A stretch of 64,000 bases of DNA from Vibrio agarivorans (GCF_030409635.1 NZ_JAUFQF010000004.1:406241-470240); one strand, 5' to 3'. Shown: positions 30,889 through 41,581, numbered from the stretch's first letter. Notes: generated from the letters alone by a model not told the origin. Translations and numbers: made by a program.

Positions 30889-32769
30889 TTAAACCTCAGC
30901 CATATCACCGTTGTTCTGCAGCCAAGAGCGGCGATCATCAGCACGCTTCTTGCCTAACAACATATCCATCATCTCCATTGTCGCCTCTGAGTCATCAATA
31001 GTTAGTTGAACTAGGCGGCGAGTGTTTGGATCCATGGTGGTTTCGCGCAACTGGAGTGGGTTCATCTCACCCAGACCTTTGAATCGCTGTACGTTGATCT
31101 TGGCTTTCTTTTTCGATAAGCGCTCAAGTATGCCCTCTTTCTCATCATCATCCAGCGCATAAAATACCTCTTTGCCGCAATCGATACGGTACAGAGGAGG
31201 CATGGCAACATAGATATGCCCCGCTTCAACGAGTGAGCGGAAGTGACGAGTAAAGAGTGCGCACAACAGAGTCGCGATGTGCAGACCATCCGAGTCCGCA
31301 TCGGCTAAGATACAGATCTTACCGTAACGTAAGCTGTCTAAATTATCGCTATCAGGGTCGATACCCAGCGCGACTGAGATATCGTGTACCTCTTGAGAAG
31401 CGAGAACCTGATCTGCAGAGACTTCCCAAGTATTTAGGATCTTACCACGCAGCGGCATCACCGCTTGGAACTCACGGTCACGGGCTTGTTTCGCTGAGCC
31501 CCCCGCAGAGTCACCCTCGACAAAGAAGATCTCAGTACGATTTAAATCTTGAACAGAACAATCCGTCAGCTTGCCAGGAAGTGCAGGGCCTGAGGCAACT
31601 TTTTTGCGCACCACTTTTTTGCTCGCTCGCATACGGCGGTGAGCATTAGCAATACACACTTCAGCAAGCAACTCTGCTAGCTGAGGCTTCTCATTCAACC
31701 ACAGGCTGAATGCGTCTTTCACCACACCGGAAACAAACGCAGCCGTTTGACGAGATGACAAACGCTCTTTGGTTTGACCGGCAAACTGAGGGTCTTGCAT
31801 CTTCACCGACAAGACATACGAACAGCGGTCAAAGACATCATCACCCGTGAGCTTTACACCACGTGGCAGCAAGTTGCGGAATTCACAGAACTCACGCATT
31901 GCATCAAGAAGGCCCTGACGAAGGCCATTCACGTGTGTACCACCTTGAGCCGTAGGGATCAGGTTTACGTAGCTCTCGGTGATCATCTCACCGCCTTCTG
32001 GCTGCCAAATCACCGCCCAGTTAGCGGCTTCTGTTTCTGCGCTGAACTCGCCAGTAAATGGTTTTTCTGGCAGAACCGGATAACCTTTAACGCCTTCAGC
32101 GAGGTAATCTGTCAAACCATCTTCATACAGCCAGCGATGCTCGTTGCCATTCACTTTGTCACTGAAGGTTATCTCTAGCCCCGGACACAACACCGCTTTC
32201 GCGCGGAGGTTGTTGACCAAGCGAGTAACAGAGAAGTTAGCTGAATCAAAGTAACTACCATCTGGCCAGAAATGAACACTGGTGCCTTTATTGCGGCGAC
32301 CACATGTGCCTGTTACGGTGAGCTCTTCAACTTTATTGCCATTCTCGAAGGCCATTTCATAGACTTGGCCCTCACGGCGGACCGTGACTTCAACGCGCTT
32401 AGACAGGGCGTTAACGACGGAGATACCTACACCGTGTAGACCACCCGAGAATTGGTAGTTCTTGTTTGAGAACTTACCACCAGCATGCAGCTTACAAAAA
32501 ATCAATTCCACGCCAGAGATCTTCTCTTCTGGGTGAATATCGACAGGCATACCACGACCATCATCGATCACTTCAAGTGATTGGTCTGGATGCAAAATGA
32601 CTTGCACCTTCGAGGCATGTCCAGCAAGCGCTTCATCGACACTGTTGTCGATAACTTCTTGGCCCAAATGGTTTGGGCGCGCTGTATCCGTATACATCCC
32701 TGGTCGGCGACGTACTGGTTCTAAACCATTAAGAACCTCAATGGCTCCAGCATTATATTGTTCTGTCAT
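30889..32769 (-). CDS. parE: DNA topoisomerase IV subunit B
   Basis: ATPase subunit of topoisomerase IV. It is 626 residues. GHKL ATPase motifs: VIDNSVDEALAGH, DDGRGMPVDIH and GGLHGVGISVVNALS. The TOPRIM domain carries FVEGDSAGGSAKQARDR and ILADADSDGLH, and PLRGKILN is the resistance-determining region in its usual form. parE and parC are adjacent and on one transcript. Confidence 0.98.
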   Translation of the reverse strand: MTEQYNAGAIEVLNGLEPVRRRPGMYTDTARPNHLGQEVIDNSVDEALAGHASKVQVILHPDQSLEVIDDGRGMPVDIHPEEKISGVELIFCKLHAGGKFSNKNYQFSGGLHGVGISVVNALSKRVEVTVRREGQVYEMAFENGNKVEELTVTGTCGRRNKGTSVHFWPDGSYFDSANFSVTRLVNNLRAKAVLCPGLEITFSDKVNGNEHRWLYEDGLTDYLAEGVKGYPVLPEKPFTGEFSAETEAANWAVIWQPEGGEMITESYVNLIPTAQGGTHVNGLRQGLLDAMREFCEFRNLLPRGVKLTGDDVFDRCSYVLSVKMQDPQFAGQTKERLSSRQTAAFVSGVVKDAFSLWLNEKPQLAELLAEVCIANAHRRMRASKKVVRKKVASGPALPGKLTDCSVQDLNRTEIFFVEGDSAGGSAKQARDREFQAVMPLRGKILNTWEVSADQVLASQEVHDISVALGIDPDSDNLDSLRYGKICILADADSDGLHIATLLCALFTRHFRSLVEAGHIYVAMPPLYRIDCGKEVFYALDDDEKEGILERLSKKKAKINVQRFKGLGEMNPLQLRETTMDPNTRRLVQLTIDDSEATMEMMDMLLGKKRADDRRSWLQNNGDMAEV

Positions 32770-32815
32770 AGTACGGAATAATAAACGTAGATAAGTAAAA
32801 GGGTACTTTGCAGGC

Positions 32816-32844
32816 TTTATATGATGCTTTTAATAAAAAGTCAG
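32816..32844 (-). promoter_or_regulatory. Putative sigma-70 promoter of parE-parC
   Basis: On the minus strand CTGACT (32844-32839) and TATAAA (32821-32816) are 17 bp apart, about 50 nt before the parE ATG. The rest of the 226-nt gap between yqiA and parE holds no recognisable gene. Confidence 0.45.
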
Positions 32845-32995
32845 CAAAAAGCAGAGAAACGGGCGAGCTAATATCGCCAAGCAATGCAAAAGTATAGGGG
32901 CAACATAGTCTGACCCCAACCGCTTTATGTCAAGCGAGTTGACTGACTATCAAGTAAAAATATGATTGTTCCCGCAATGAGTGTACGGAAGTTAC

Positions 32996-33583
32996 TCAAA
33001 GTTTAAGAAATTCGATGATGGCCGCTGGATAGCGGTCGAAACCGATAAAACTATGATCGCCTCCCTCCTCAACGGCCTGTTTGGAGTCAGAGAAACGTGC
33101 TACCGCTTGACGATAATCGAGAACTTCATCTTCAGTTTGTTGCAATAACCAAAAGTCTTGAGGGTGCTGTAACGACTCTACATCGAGATCGCGCAGCTCT
33201 TGGATATGTTTGGGCTTGAGAACATAGCGCTCTTGAGTATAAGGGTTCTCTTGCTGACCGAGAAAATCCTGCAACAGTTCATAGGGTTTAACTGCCGGGT
33301 TGACTAATGCAGCTTTGAAACCATATCGAGCATTGAGCCAAACAGACAAATACCCTCCTAGAGAGCTCCCCACCAAGCCGATATGGTAGTCGTCTTGATA
33401 CTTCTCAACAATCTCTGTCAGTTGAGCAGCAGCTTGATGTGGAAAGCACGCCATCTGTGGAATAACAACTTTGATGTCAGGGCGATACGCAGCGCAGTAG
33501 TCTCGCATAAGATTGGCTTTTAATGACTGTGGGCTGCTGTTAAAGCCGTGGATATAAAGCAGTAAGCTAGGCTTTTCACTCAT
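32996..33583 (-). CDS. yqiA: YqiA family esterase
   Basis: Alpha/beta-hydrolase of 195 residues with the nucleophile elbow GLVGSSLGGYLS (GxSxG), an early LLYIHGFNSSPQSLKA oxyanion loop and a late GGDHSF catalytic His. The E. coli homologue hydrolyses short acyl esters; the natural substrate is unknown. The ATG shares one base with the cpdA stop (TAATG). Confidence 0.94.
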   Translation of the reverse strand: MSEKPSLLLYIHGFNSSPQSLKANLMRDYCAAYRPDIKVVIPQMACFPHQAAAQLTEIVEKYQDDYHIGLVGSSLGGYLSVWLNARYGFKAALVNPAVKPYELLQDFLGQQENPYTQERYVLKPKHIQELRDLDVESLQHPQDFWLLQQTEDEVLDYRQAVARFSDSKQAVEEGGDHSFIGFDRYPAAIIEFLKL

Positions 33584-34388
33584 TAATAGCCACCAGAAGC
33601 GAAGTCCGGCATAAACTTGGTGCTGTTAAGTCGTTGAACACGCGTTTCAACTTTACCGCAAGCATGCAGTGAAAGCTCACGCCACCCTGGAGCCTGATTA
33701 TCAAGAGCAAAATCTGTTGAGCGTGGTTTGAACTGAACACAAGTCGATGGAGTGGCCATCACGCGAACATCACCACGAGTCTGATCAAAATCTTGGTGCA
33801 CGTGGCCACACAATACTGCTTTAACATTTTGATGCATATCGACCACTGACCAAAAATCCTCACTGTCTTTCAGCGTGTGCTGGTCAAGCCAAGCACTGCC
33901 TACCAGTAGCGGGTGGTGGTGCAAAAGCACCAGAGTATGGCGCTCTGCATGCTCGGTGAGCTTGCTGTCTAACAACTCCAACTGTTGGTCACTGAGTCGA
34001 CCGTGGGGTTTGCCCACAACCTGAGAATCAAGAATCACCACTTGCCAGTGCTTACCCAGCAACCCATGTTCAAGTGCCCTTACCTGATCTGAAGGTAACA
34101 CTTCTCCCATACTCGGTTGGAACAAAGGCATGGCTTTTCTAGCGGTGCAATGCCATCCAGAAAGCGTTGGTATGAGTGTGCGCTGTGATCCTGTGATATG
34201 TCACCCGTCGCCACAATCGCATCGAACTGAACACCTTCAGTTTTTACCATGTCGACAACAGCCTCAAAGCTGTCACGAGTATTGACGTTGAGCAGCGCCC
34301 CTTCCTCATCCGAGAAAAGGTGAGTATCAGTAATTTGCAAAAGCTTTACTACATCTAAGCTGTCACTAATAACGGAAGATACTTTCAA
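33583..34388 (-). pseudogene. cpdA: CpdA, 3',5'-cAMP phosphodiesterase, disrupted by a small deletion
   Basis: Metallophosphoesterase that hydrolyses cAMP and so tunes CRP signalling. Two overlapping frames cover the protein. The first (34388 to about 34135, TTG start) has LLQITDTHLF and ATGDISQDHS up to APLEKPC. The second (from about 34131 to 33583) resumes at QPSMGEVLP and keeps LLHHHP and CGHVHQD. Family members read ...KPC(Y/L)WLPGNHD(F/Y)... at the junction; here CTTTG joins directly to TTCCAACCG. That fits loss of exactly 19 nt encoding the end of Trp through Leu-Pro-Gly-Asn-His-Asp. It removes the metal-binding GNHD motif and shifts the frame. The total of 806 nt plus 19 gives 825, a normal 274 codons. 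Either a real loss-of-function allele or an assembly error. Confidence 0.9.
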
Positions 34389-34413
34389 AATCAGAAACCT
34401 AAATAAACTCTAA

Positions 34414-34836
34414 CTAAAATAATGGACGGCGACTGATGCCGTGTTTCAAACAAAATGTCAGCCAATCACCCAGAAAGCGATTCATTTGCGCCTTCTCATC
34501 TTTCTGCACCATTTTTTTATTCGGATAATCATAGCGGGCGTGAAAGCGAGATATTGGGTCACAAGAGAAGACTTCTGCAACGCGGGCATCGTGATATAGC
34601 CTGACAGACATTGACGGCAATGGAAATACCGGAACCTCATCACTCTGACAAATCTCAACTAAAGTTGTGTACTTTGTGACTTCGACCACACGAAGTTGGT
34701 AAGACATTTCTTGAACTTGATAGCAGCGAACATCATCCACTTGCGCTTGATTGGGCAGCAAAGCGTTCAACTTGGCATAGTTGGTCTCATAAACTCGCAT
34801 CAGTTCTGCTAAATCAACATGATACGGCTTATTCAT
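34414..34836 (-). CDS. yqiB: YqiB family protein (DUF1249)
   Basis: Conserved cytoplasmic protein of unknown function, 140 residues from ATG 34836 (MNKPYHVDLAELMRVYETNY). The C-terminal ARYDYPNKKMVQKDEKAQMNRFL is the most conserved part in the family. It begins 2 nt after the nudF stop and precedes cpdA, the arrangement seen in E. coli. An in-frame ATG at 34851, overlapping nudF, is an alternative start. Confidence 0.92.
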   Translation of the reverse strand: MNKPYHVDLAELMRVYETNYAKLNALLPNQAQVDDVRCYQVQEMSYQLRVVEVTKYTTLVEICQSDEVPVFPLPSMSVRLYHDARVAEVFSCDPISRFHARYDYPNKKMVQKDEKAQMNRFLGDWLTFCLKHGISRRPLF

Positions 34837-34838
34837 TG

Positions 34839-35447
34839 CTACGACTGCCATTGTAACTTTATTTGCTGATGATTGAGCTCCAACCATTGCAGCGCGATGA
34901 TGCTCGCACCATTCTCAATTTGGCCATCCACCACCATTTGATAGGCTTCGCTGCGCGGCACCACTCGAACGCGAATATCTTCACTTTCACTATCAAGGCC
35001 ATGAACGCCGTGCGCCGTAGAGGCGTCAACCCGCCCGATGAACACATCGAGCTTTTCAGAGCAGCCACCCGCAGAAGGGTAGTAAGAAACCAGTTTTTGC
35101 ACATTGCTGACCGCAATACCGGCCTCTTCTTGCGCTTCTCGAGTAACGACTTCGTCTGCCTGTTCACCCTTTTCAATGATGCCTGCCACAATTTCAATCT
35201 GCCACGGCGAGGCGTGTTCCAGTGCGCCAACGCGAATTTGCTCCACTAGCACAACCTCATCACGCACAGGATCATAAGGCAGCATAGCCGCGGCATGACC
35301 TCGCTCCATCAGTTCACGGACGACCACATCGCTCCAACCGCCCTCAAATAAACGGTGCTTGAACTGGTATTTCACCATTGAGAAGAACCCTGCGTAGAGA
35401 GTGCTCTTTTCAATGATTTCGATGTCTTTAGTGCTAAACGCTTCCAA
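34839..35447 (-). CDS. nudF: ADP-ribose pyrophosphatase NudF
   Basis: Nudix hydrolase that splits ADP-ribose and related nucleotide sugars. The Nudix box GIIEKGEQADEVVTREAQEEAGI fits G-x5-E-x7-REUxEExGU. The frame is open to a TTG at 35483. I prefer the TTG at 35447 because AAGGAAGAG lies just upstream and the protein then begins LEAFSTKDIEII, near the family N-terminus (about 202 residues). First gene of the minus-strand run leading to parE; tolC is divergent. Confidence 0.92.
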   Translation of the reverse strand: MEAFSTKDIEIIEKSTLYAGFFSMVKYQFKHRLFEGGWSDVVVRELMERGHAAAMLPYDPVRDEVVLVEQIRVGALEHASPWQIEIVAGIIEKGEQADEVVTREAQEEAGIAVSNVQKLVSYYPSAGGCSEKLDVFIGRVDASTAHGVHGLDSESEDIRVRVVPRSEAYQMVVDGQIENGASIIALQWLELNHQQIKLQWQS

Positions 35448-35733
35448 TCTTATCTCTTCCTTTTCGCCGAACAGCAAACCCAACTTAATTGAGTCATATA
35501 TCGCTTCGTTGTGACTCGTAATTGTACGCAGCTTGCGCTTATTTCACCAATGAAGTGCTCAACTGATTTTATAAAAAGTACAAATATTGTTTTAGAATTC
35601 CATAAATTTGACTGTTTTTACAGCAAATTTTCTTTGTCTCTGTGCAAAAAAGTGTAAAGTTTTAAACGCATTGGGCAAAATTTGAGTTAGAATCTTTGAG
35701 TACCCAAATCATTTTATGGCAGGAATAGTAACA

Positions 35734-37044
35734 ATGAAGAAACTGCTTCCACTTTTCATTAGTGCAGCAATCGGTTCACTAAGCACGTCAGCAGTTGCAG
35801 ACGACATAGTTGAAATTTATAACCTCGCGAAGGACAACGACCCTACGCTTCTAAGCTCTGCAGCAACGCGTGACGCGGCCTTTGAAGCGATTACTTCAAG
35901 TCGTGCTACTCTATTGCCACAAATTAATCTTACTGCTGGTTACAACCTCAACCGCAGTAACAAAGATATCCGTGAATCAGATGCGTTAACTGCAGGCGTA
36001 GCGCTTTCGCAAGAGCTCTATAAGCGCTCAAGCTGGATCACGCTAGATATCGCCGAGAAAAACGCACGTGCGCAAGACTCTATCTATGCGGCCAATCAAC
36101 AAGCGCTGATCCTGCGTGTTTCGACTGCTTATTTTGAAGTGCTTCGTGCACAAGATAGCCTTGAGTTTGTTCAGGCAGAAAAAGCGGCGGTTGGTCGTCA
36201 GCTAGAGCAAACCAAACAGCGTTTCGAGGTAGGCCTGTCAGCGATTACCGACGTACATGATGCCCAGGCGCAATACGATACCGTGCTAGCTGATGAAGTG
36301 TTGGCACGAAACAACCTAGTAAACAGCTACGAAGCACTGCGTGAGATTACTGGTCAAGAGCACTCAAATTTGAATATTCTTGATACTAATCGCTTTGCTG
36401 CGAGCAAGCCTGATGATGCTGTCGGTGTCATGCTTCAACAAGCCGAAGAGAAAAACTTAAGCCTCTTAGCAGCACGTATTTCACAAGATGTTGCGCGTGA
36501 TAACATCTCGCTAGCAGATTCTGGCCATTTGCCTTCGATCTCTCTTGATGCAGGCTACAACTATGGTGACGATTTCAATGATGTAGCCAGTAATGCAACC
36601 TACGCTTACAACGACTTCAACATTGGTGTAAACCTAGTTGTTCCTTTATACACCGGTGGTAACACCACCTCACTATCAAAGCAAGCAGAATACGCCTACG
36701 TTGCAGCAAGCCAAGATCTTGAAGCGACCTACCGCAGTGTAGTTAAAGATGTTCGCGCATTTAACAACAACATCACCTCTTCGATTGGTGCACTGCGCGC
36801 TTACGAACAGTCGGTGATCTCTGCGCAATCAGCACTTGAAGCAACAGAAGCTGGTTTTGATGTGGGTACTCGTACTATCGTTGACGTACTTGACTCAACT
36901 CGTCGTCTATATGATGCGAACCGTAACCTTTCTGATGCGCGCTACAACTACATCTTGAGTGAACTTCAGCTTCGTCAAGCTGTGGGTACACTGAGCGAGC
37001 AAGACATCCTAGATATCAATGCTGGTCTAAAACCAGCGAAGTAA
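35734..37044 (+). CDS. tolC: Outer-membrane channel TolC
   Basis: Trimeric outer-membrane duct for tripartite efflux pumps and type I secretion. It is 436 residues from ATG 35734, with AGGA upstream. The signal peptide MKKLLPLFISAAIG... ends after AVA near residue 22. It has two internally similar OEP repeats, for example QRFEVGLSAITDVHDAQAQ in the first and AGFDVGTRTIVDVLDSTRR in the second. The 286-nt region to nudF is A/T-rich and must hold both promoters; I could not pick one securely. Confidence 0.97.
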   Translation: MKKLLPLFISAAIGSLSTSAVADDIVEIYNLAKDNDPTLLSSAATRDAAFEAITSSRATLLPQINLTAGYNLNRSNKDIRESDALTAGVALSQELYKRSSWITLDIAEKNARAQDSIYAANQQALILRVSTAYFEVLRAQDSLEFVQAEKAAVGRQLEQTKQRFEVGLSAITDVHDAQAQYDTVLADEVLARNNLVNSYEALREITGQEHSNLNILDTNRFAASKPDDAVGVMLQQAEEKNLSLLAARISQDVARDNISLADSGHLPSISLDAGYNYGDDFNDVASNATYAYNDFNIGVNLVVPLYTGGNTTSLSKQAEYAYVAASQDLEATYRSVVKDVRAFNNNITSSIGALRAYEQSVISAQSALEATEAGFDVGTRTIVDVLDSTRRLYDANRNLSDARYNYILSELQLRQAVGTLSEQDILDINAGLKPAK

Positions 37045-37062
37045 TCTTTGTCTGTTTGACAC

Positions 37063-37092
37063 AAAAAAAGCCGCTTTCGCGGCTTTTTTTTC
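37063..37092. terminator. Bidirectional terminator between tolC and hldE
   Basis: GCCGC (37070-37074) and GCGGC (37079-37083), extended by A and T runs on the two sides. tolC and hldE converge here. Confidence 0.87.
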
Positions 37093-37120
37093 ACCTGAAC
37101 ATCAGGTAAGAAGTAAGAGG

Positions 37121-38551
37121 TTAACCCTTACCACCTTTAATGGCATCAATGATCTCTGTCGTTGAACAGCCATCTTCAAAGTTAAGCACTTTTACTGCAC
37201 CACCATTGGCAATCACTTCTTTACCACCGGCGATCTCTTCTGGCTTGTAGTCTCCGCCCTTAACCAGCAGATCAGGCAATACTTCAGAGATCAAACGTTG
37301 CGGCGTATCTTCACCAAATGGTACAACCCAATCTACTGCGCCTAAACCTGCCAATACCGCCATACGGCGATCAGTTGGGTTGACAGGTCGACCAGGGCCT
37401 TTCAAGCGTTTTACAGACTCATCGGTATTCACCGCCACAATTAGACGATCGCCCAAGGTCGCAGCGTGATTCAAGTACGATACGTGGCCAGCATGCAAGA
37501 TATCGAAACAACCGTTCGTCATCACTACCGTTTCACCTTTCGCTTGAGCTTTTTTCACAGCAGCGATCAGTGCAGATTCACCTATCACACCGTAGTCTGT
37601 ATCTTGACTACCGTGAACCGCTTCTGCCAACTCCACTTCTGACAGTGTTGATGTGCCCAGCTTACCAACAACGACACCTGCAGCAGCATTCGCTAGTGCA
37701 CATGATTCTTCAAATGATTTACCTGCCGCATAAGAAGCAGCTAATACTGAAATAACGGTATCACCGGCACCAGTTACGTCATAAACCTCTTTGGCTTGAG
37801 TTGGCAAGTGGAACGGCTCTCGACCTCGGCGTAGCAGAGTCATGCCATTCTCGCTGCGGGTCACAAGTAGCGCTTCAAAGTCAAACTCTTCAATTAAAGC
37901 ATGGCCCTTCTCGATGAGCTCTTGTTCATCTTTTACCTTGCCCACCACCAGCTCAAATTCAGCCATGTTTGGTGTCAAAAGTGTTGCACCACGATAACGC
38001 TCAAAGTCGGCGCCTTTCGGGTCAATGAAGACTGGCTTACCCGCTTTGCGAGCCATTTGAATCAGGGTTTGTGCATGCTCAAGCGCTCCTTTCGCGTAGT
38101 CAGAAAGAATCACGGCTGAGACGTTCGGTAGATTCTGCTCAAGGCGAGTCGTCATCAACTCAACATCTGTATTCTCAAATTTGTCTTCAAAATCAAGACG
38201 AATTAATTGCTGACCACGGCTAAGCACGCGTAATTTCGTAATGGTTGGATAATCTGGTAATGCGACAAAGTCACAGTTCACATTCAATGACGATAGCGTG
38301 TCACTCAGCACTTTAGCTGGTTCATCCGTACCGGTTAAACCTACAATATGAGCATGACCACCTAATGACGCTATATTCATCGCAACGTTAGCCGCTCCAC
38401 CTGGGCGCTCTTCGTTGTTCTCTACTTTCACTACAGGCACCGGCGCTTCCGGTGAAATACGTCCCGTTGGACCATACCAATAACGATCTAACATTACGTC
38501 ACCGATAATCAGTACGCCTGCATCACCATAGTTAGGTAGGATGGGTTTCAT
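37121..38551 (-). CDS. hldE: Bifunctional heptose-7-phosphate kinase / heptose-1-phosphate adenylyltransferase
   Basis: Makes ADP-heptose for the LPS inner core. It is 476 residues. The N-terminal ribokinase-like domain (about 1-320) shows [11 protein letters not shown] and [14 protein letters not shown]. The C-terminal nucleotidyltransferase domain (about 344-476) shows [16 protein letters not shown]. It lies downstream of glnE on the same strand, as in E. coli. Confidence 0.98.
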   Translation of the reverse strand: MKPILPNYGDAGVLIIGDVMLDRYWYGPTGRISPEAPVPVVKVENNEERPGGAANVAMNIASLGGHAHIVGLTGTDEPAKVLSDTLSSLNVNCDFVALPDYPTITKLRVLSRGQQLIRLDFEDKFENTDVELMTTRLEQNLPNVSAVILSDYAKGALEHAQTLIQMARKAGKPVFIDPKGADFERYRGATLLTPNMAEFELVVGKVKDEQELIEKGHALIEEFDFEALLVTRSENGMTLLRRGREPFHLPTQAKEVYDVTGAGDTVISVLAASYAAGKSFEESCALANAAAGVVVGKLGTSTLSEVELAEAVHGSQDTDYGVIGESALIAAVKKAQAKGETVVMTNGCFDILHAGHVSYLNHAATLGDRLIVAVNTDESVKRLKGPGRPVNPTDRRMAVLAGLGAVDWVVPFGEDTPQRLISEVLPDLLVKGGDYKPEEIAGGKEVIANGGAVKVLNFEDGCSTTEIIDAIKGGKG

Positions 38552-38646
38552 TGTTATTCTCCAATTCTTTTCACACGCTGTGCTTTATCTCTGTCGCGCG
38601 AATCATTTTTTAACGCGCGGATTGTACCACAGGTAATTCGGTTAAT

Positions 38647-41514
38647 TTACTGCTCACCAAGCCATTGGTTCCACAATCGTGTCACTTGTTGGCGCTCACC
38701 GACAAAACGGTCATCGGCAACATCGGCATCAAGGTTCAATAGGTTGCGATGATGGATTTGATCGCGCATCGTTGTGTAGGCTTGTGTGATCGCCATTGCG
38801 TCCACTTCTTCCATGACCCCTTGCGCCATCAGCGATTCAAAGATTCGCACATTATCGGACCAACGAGTCAGTTTCGGCGTGGCATGGCTCTCTTTTAAGA
38901 CTAGATATTGCGCCAAAAATTCAATGTCGGTGATCCCGCCTTGGTCTTGCTTCAACATAAAGCGCCCGGCTTTCTTGCCCCCTAGGTGATCACGCATCTT
39001 GATGCGCATCTTTACAACGTCATCTCTCAATTTAGCAGGGTCACGATCAAGACCTAATATATCGTGGCGCGTTGCCGCAAATGCCTGTTGTAGTGGCGCG
39101 TCGCCATAAATCATGCGGGCTCTGACTAAAGCTTGATGCTCCCATGTCCATGCATCTTGATGTTGGTACTCGTCAAACGCGTCTGTTGGACTAACTAACA
39201 AGCCCGATGCGCCCGATGGCCTTAAGCGCGTATCCACTTCGTATAGAATTCCTGAAGCAGTACGAGTTGAAAATATATGAATGATTCTCTGTGCCAGACG
39301 CAGATAAAACTGACGCCCATCGATCTCTTTCTTACCGTCAGTGTAGACATTCACTGGGCAATCATGCATGAAGACAATATCAAGGTCAGAGTTATAACCC
39401 AGCTCCCAACCACCCACTTTTCCGTAGCCGACAACGGCAAAACCTTTGCCCTCACGATCTTTAACGTGGGTTGGTTCACCATACTTTTCAGCCATTTGCT
39501 GCCATGCTTGATGCACAACAGCTTCGACGATCGCTTCAGCAAGATAGGTTAAGTGATCACTCACTTTCATTACCGGAAGCACGCCCGCGATATCTGCCGC
39601 CGCAATCTTCAAAATACAGATCTGTTTGAACTGGCGCAGCGCTTCCATCTGCTGCTCCATATCGTCTTCAGGTATACGGGCCAAATAGTCGCGCAATTCG
39701 CTGCGGTACGCATCAAGCTCAATCGGGTGATACAAATGCTGCGGGTCAATTAGCTCATCCAACAAGATTGGATAGCGACTCAACTGCTCTGAAATCATCG
39801 GGCTTGCGGTACACAAACGAACTAACTGAACTAACGCAGCAGGATGCTCATCAAGAAGCTCAAGATAAGTGGTTCGAGTCACAATATTGTGTAGCAAGTG
39901 CAGCACTCGTGGCAGACCAAATTGCGCATCAGGATGCTGATAAATCGCTTCAAATACTTTTGGCATCAAGCGGTTGAGTACCTCGCGCCCACGTGGTCCG
40001 AGTGTTTTCTTGGCTAAGTCCTGCTTAAATCGGGTGATTACGCTGCGCTGAGACTCTGGCTCTTCAATGTTAAGGTCTTGCTGCAATATATGATCAATCA
40101 CATCATCTTTATCGGCCATATCCCACAATTCATGGAAGTGCTTGGCTATCGACTCGCCACACTCCTCTTCGTCATAACCGATTAAGGCTTCAAACACTTT
40201 GTGAACATTCGCCATGTGCTGACGTGTGTGTTGCGTCAAGACATCCCAGTTTTCATGCCCCATGGCTGTAGCAAGTTTTAACTGCTCCAAATCACCGTCA
40301 GGTAAGGTTTGCGTTTGCTTGTCCGCCATCGCTTGCAATAAGTTTTCTAGGCGACGTAAATAAGCGTAGGCCTGCTGCAGCTCTGCCACCTCACCACACT
40401 GTAATAGGTCTAGCTCATCAATGGCTTGCAGTGTTTCTAGTAAACCACGGCCGCGCAAACTTGGCTCTCGCCCACCTCGAATCAACTGGAAAACCTGTGC
40501 AATAAACTCAATTTCACGGATACCACCGGCACCGAGCTTGATGTTATTAGATAGGCCGCGACGACGCACTTCACTGCTGATCATCGACTTCATACGACGC
40601 AGTGATTGGATCGCACTAAAATCGATATAACGGCGGAAAACAAATGGGCGCAGCATTTTACGCAGCTCTTGATACTCTGGGTACATCTCACGCCCCATCA
40701 CTCGCGCTTTGATCATCGCATAGCGTTCCCAGTCACGCCCCTGCTCTTGGTAATAATCTTCCAGCGCGGCATAACTCATTACTAGAGGACCACTTTCACC
40801 AAACGGTCGTAGACGCATATCTACGCGGTAACAGAAACCATCGAAGGTCTGCTGATCGAGCGCTTTAATAATCCGTTGCCCTAAACGGGTAAAGAACTGG
40901 GCATTGGCTATGGAGCGACGTGCACCTTGGGTTTCGCCGTTTTCAGGATAAGTGAAGATTAAGTCAATATCGGAAGAGAAATTCAGCTCACCACCACCCA
41001 GCTTACCCATGCCAATAATGAGCATCGGTTGTGCTTCGCCTTGCGCGTTCATCGGGGTGCCCCACTCACTGCAGCAAGCATCGTATTGCCAACGATAAGT
41101 CTCAAAGATCATCGACTCTGCCAATTGGGAAAGATGTTCCAAGCTCTCTTCTAGCGCCCAGCTCTGAGTGAAATCACGCCATGCGATGTAAACCATCTCA
41201 CGGTTTCTAAACTGACGAAGTACACGATGCCCGCCCATCTCATTGACACTGTTTTCCAATAGCTTGGCCAGTCGCTCACGATAACCCGAAGCTCGCTCTG
41301 GGCTTTGCAGCATATCTGGAAGCAAGGCACCAAGTTCATCATCGCGGACTAAAGCATCAACGATAAACTGACTTAACCCTGCGACATACTCGAGTTGGCT
41401 GCGCATCGGCTCAGACCATGATTGAAACCATGCTTTATCAACAAGTGTTTCTAATGCGCTTTGTGAGTGCGTAAGTAAAGCTGAAGGGAGCTGTGGTATA
41501 GCTGGCAACGTCAT
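38647..41514 (-). CDS. glnE: Bifunctional glutamine synthetase adenylyltransferase/deadenylase
   Basis: Controls glutamine synthetase by adding or removing AMP in response to PII and glutamine. It is 955 residues from ATG 41514, with AAGGA 6 nt upstream; another ATG at 41553 is less likely. Two nucleotidyltransferase domains: GMGKLGGGELNFSSDIDLIF (N-terminal, removing) and GYGKVGGWELGYNSDLDIVF (C-terminal, adding), each with the DxD metal site. Confidence 0.98.
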   Translation of the reverse strand: MTLPAIPQLPSALLTHSQSALETLVDKAWFQSWSEPMRSQLEYVAGLSQFIVDALVRDDELGALLPDMLQSPERASGYRERLAKLLENSVNEMGGHRVLRQFRNREMVYIAWRDFTQSWALEESLEHLSQLAESMIFETYRWQYDACCSEWGTPMNAQGEAQPMLIIGMGKLGGGELNFSSDIDLIFTYPENGETQGARRSIANAQFFTRLGQRIIKALDQQTFDGFCYRVDMRLRPFGESGPLVMSYAALEDYYQEQGRDWERYAMIKARVMGREMYPEYQELRKMLRPFVFRRYIDFSAIQSLRRMKSMISSEVRRRGLSNNIKLGAGGIREIEFIAQVFQLIRGGREPSLRGRGLLETLQAIDELDLLQCGEVAELQQAYAYLRRLENLLQAMADKQTQTLPDGDLEQLKLATAMGHENWDVLTQHTRQHMANVHKVFEALIGYDEEECGESIAKHFHELWDMADKDDVIDHILQQDLNIEEPESQRSVITRFKQDLAKKTLGPRGREVLNRLMPKVFEAIYQHPDAQFGLPRVLHLLHNIVTRTTYLELLDEHPAALVQLVRLCTASPMISEQLSRYPILLDELIDPQHLYHPIELDAYRSELRDYLARIPEDDMEQQMEALRQFKQICILKIAAADIAGVLPVMKVSDHLTYLAEAIVEAVVHQAWQQMAEKYGEPTHVKDREGKGFAVVGYGKVGGWELGYNSDLDIVFMHDCPVNVYTDGKKEIDGRQFYLRLAQRIIHIFSTRTASGILYEVDTRLRPSGASGLLVSPTDAFDEYQHQDAWTWEHQALVRARMIYGDAPLQQAFAATRHDILGLDRDPAKLRDDVVKMRIKMRDHLGGKKAGRFMLKQDQGGITDIEFLAQYLVLKESHATPKLTRWSDNVRIFESLMAQGVMEEVDAMAITQAYTTMRDQIHHRNLLNLDADVADDRFVGERQQVTRLWNQWLGEQ

Positions 41515-41581
41515 GAGCAGTCCTTGTAACCCAAAAGAGTTGATATTACTCATAGCTTAACGTAATCAGAGGCTTGAGCAA

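Noticed and set aside
33583-34388. Two separate small genes (102 and 182 codons) between yqiB and yqiA
   Set aside because: They are the N- and C-terminal parts of one CpdA interrupted by a deletion. The second frame's ATG is made by the junction sequence.
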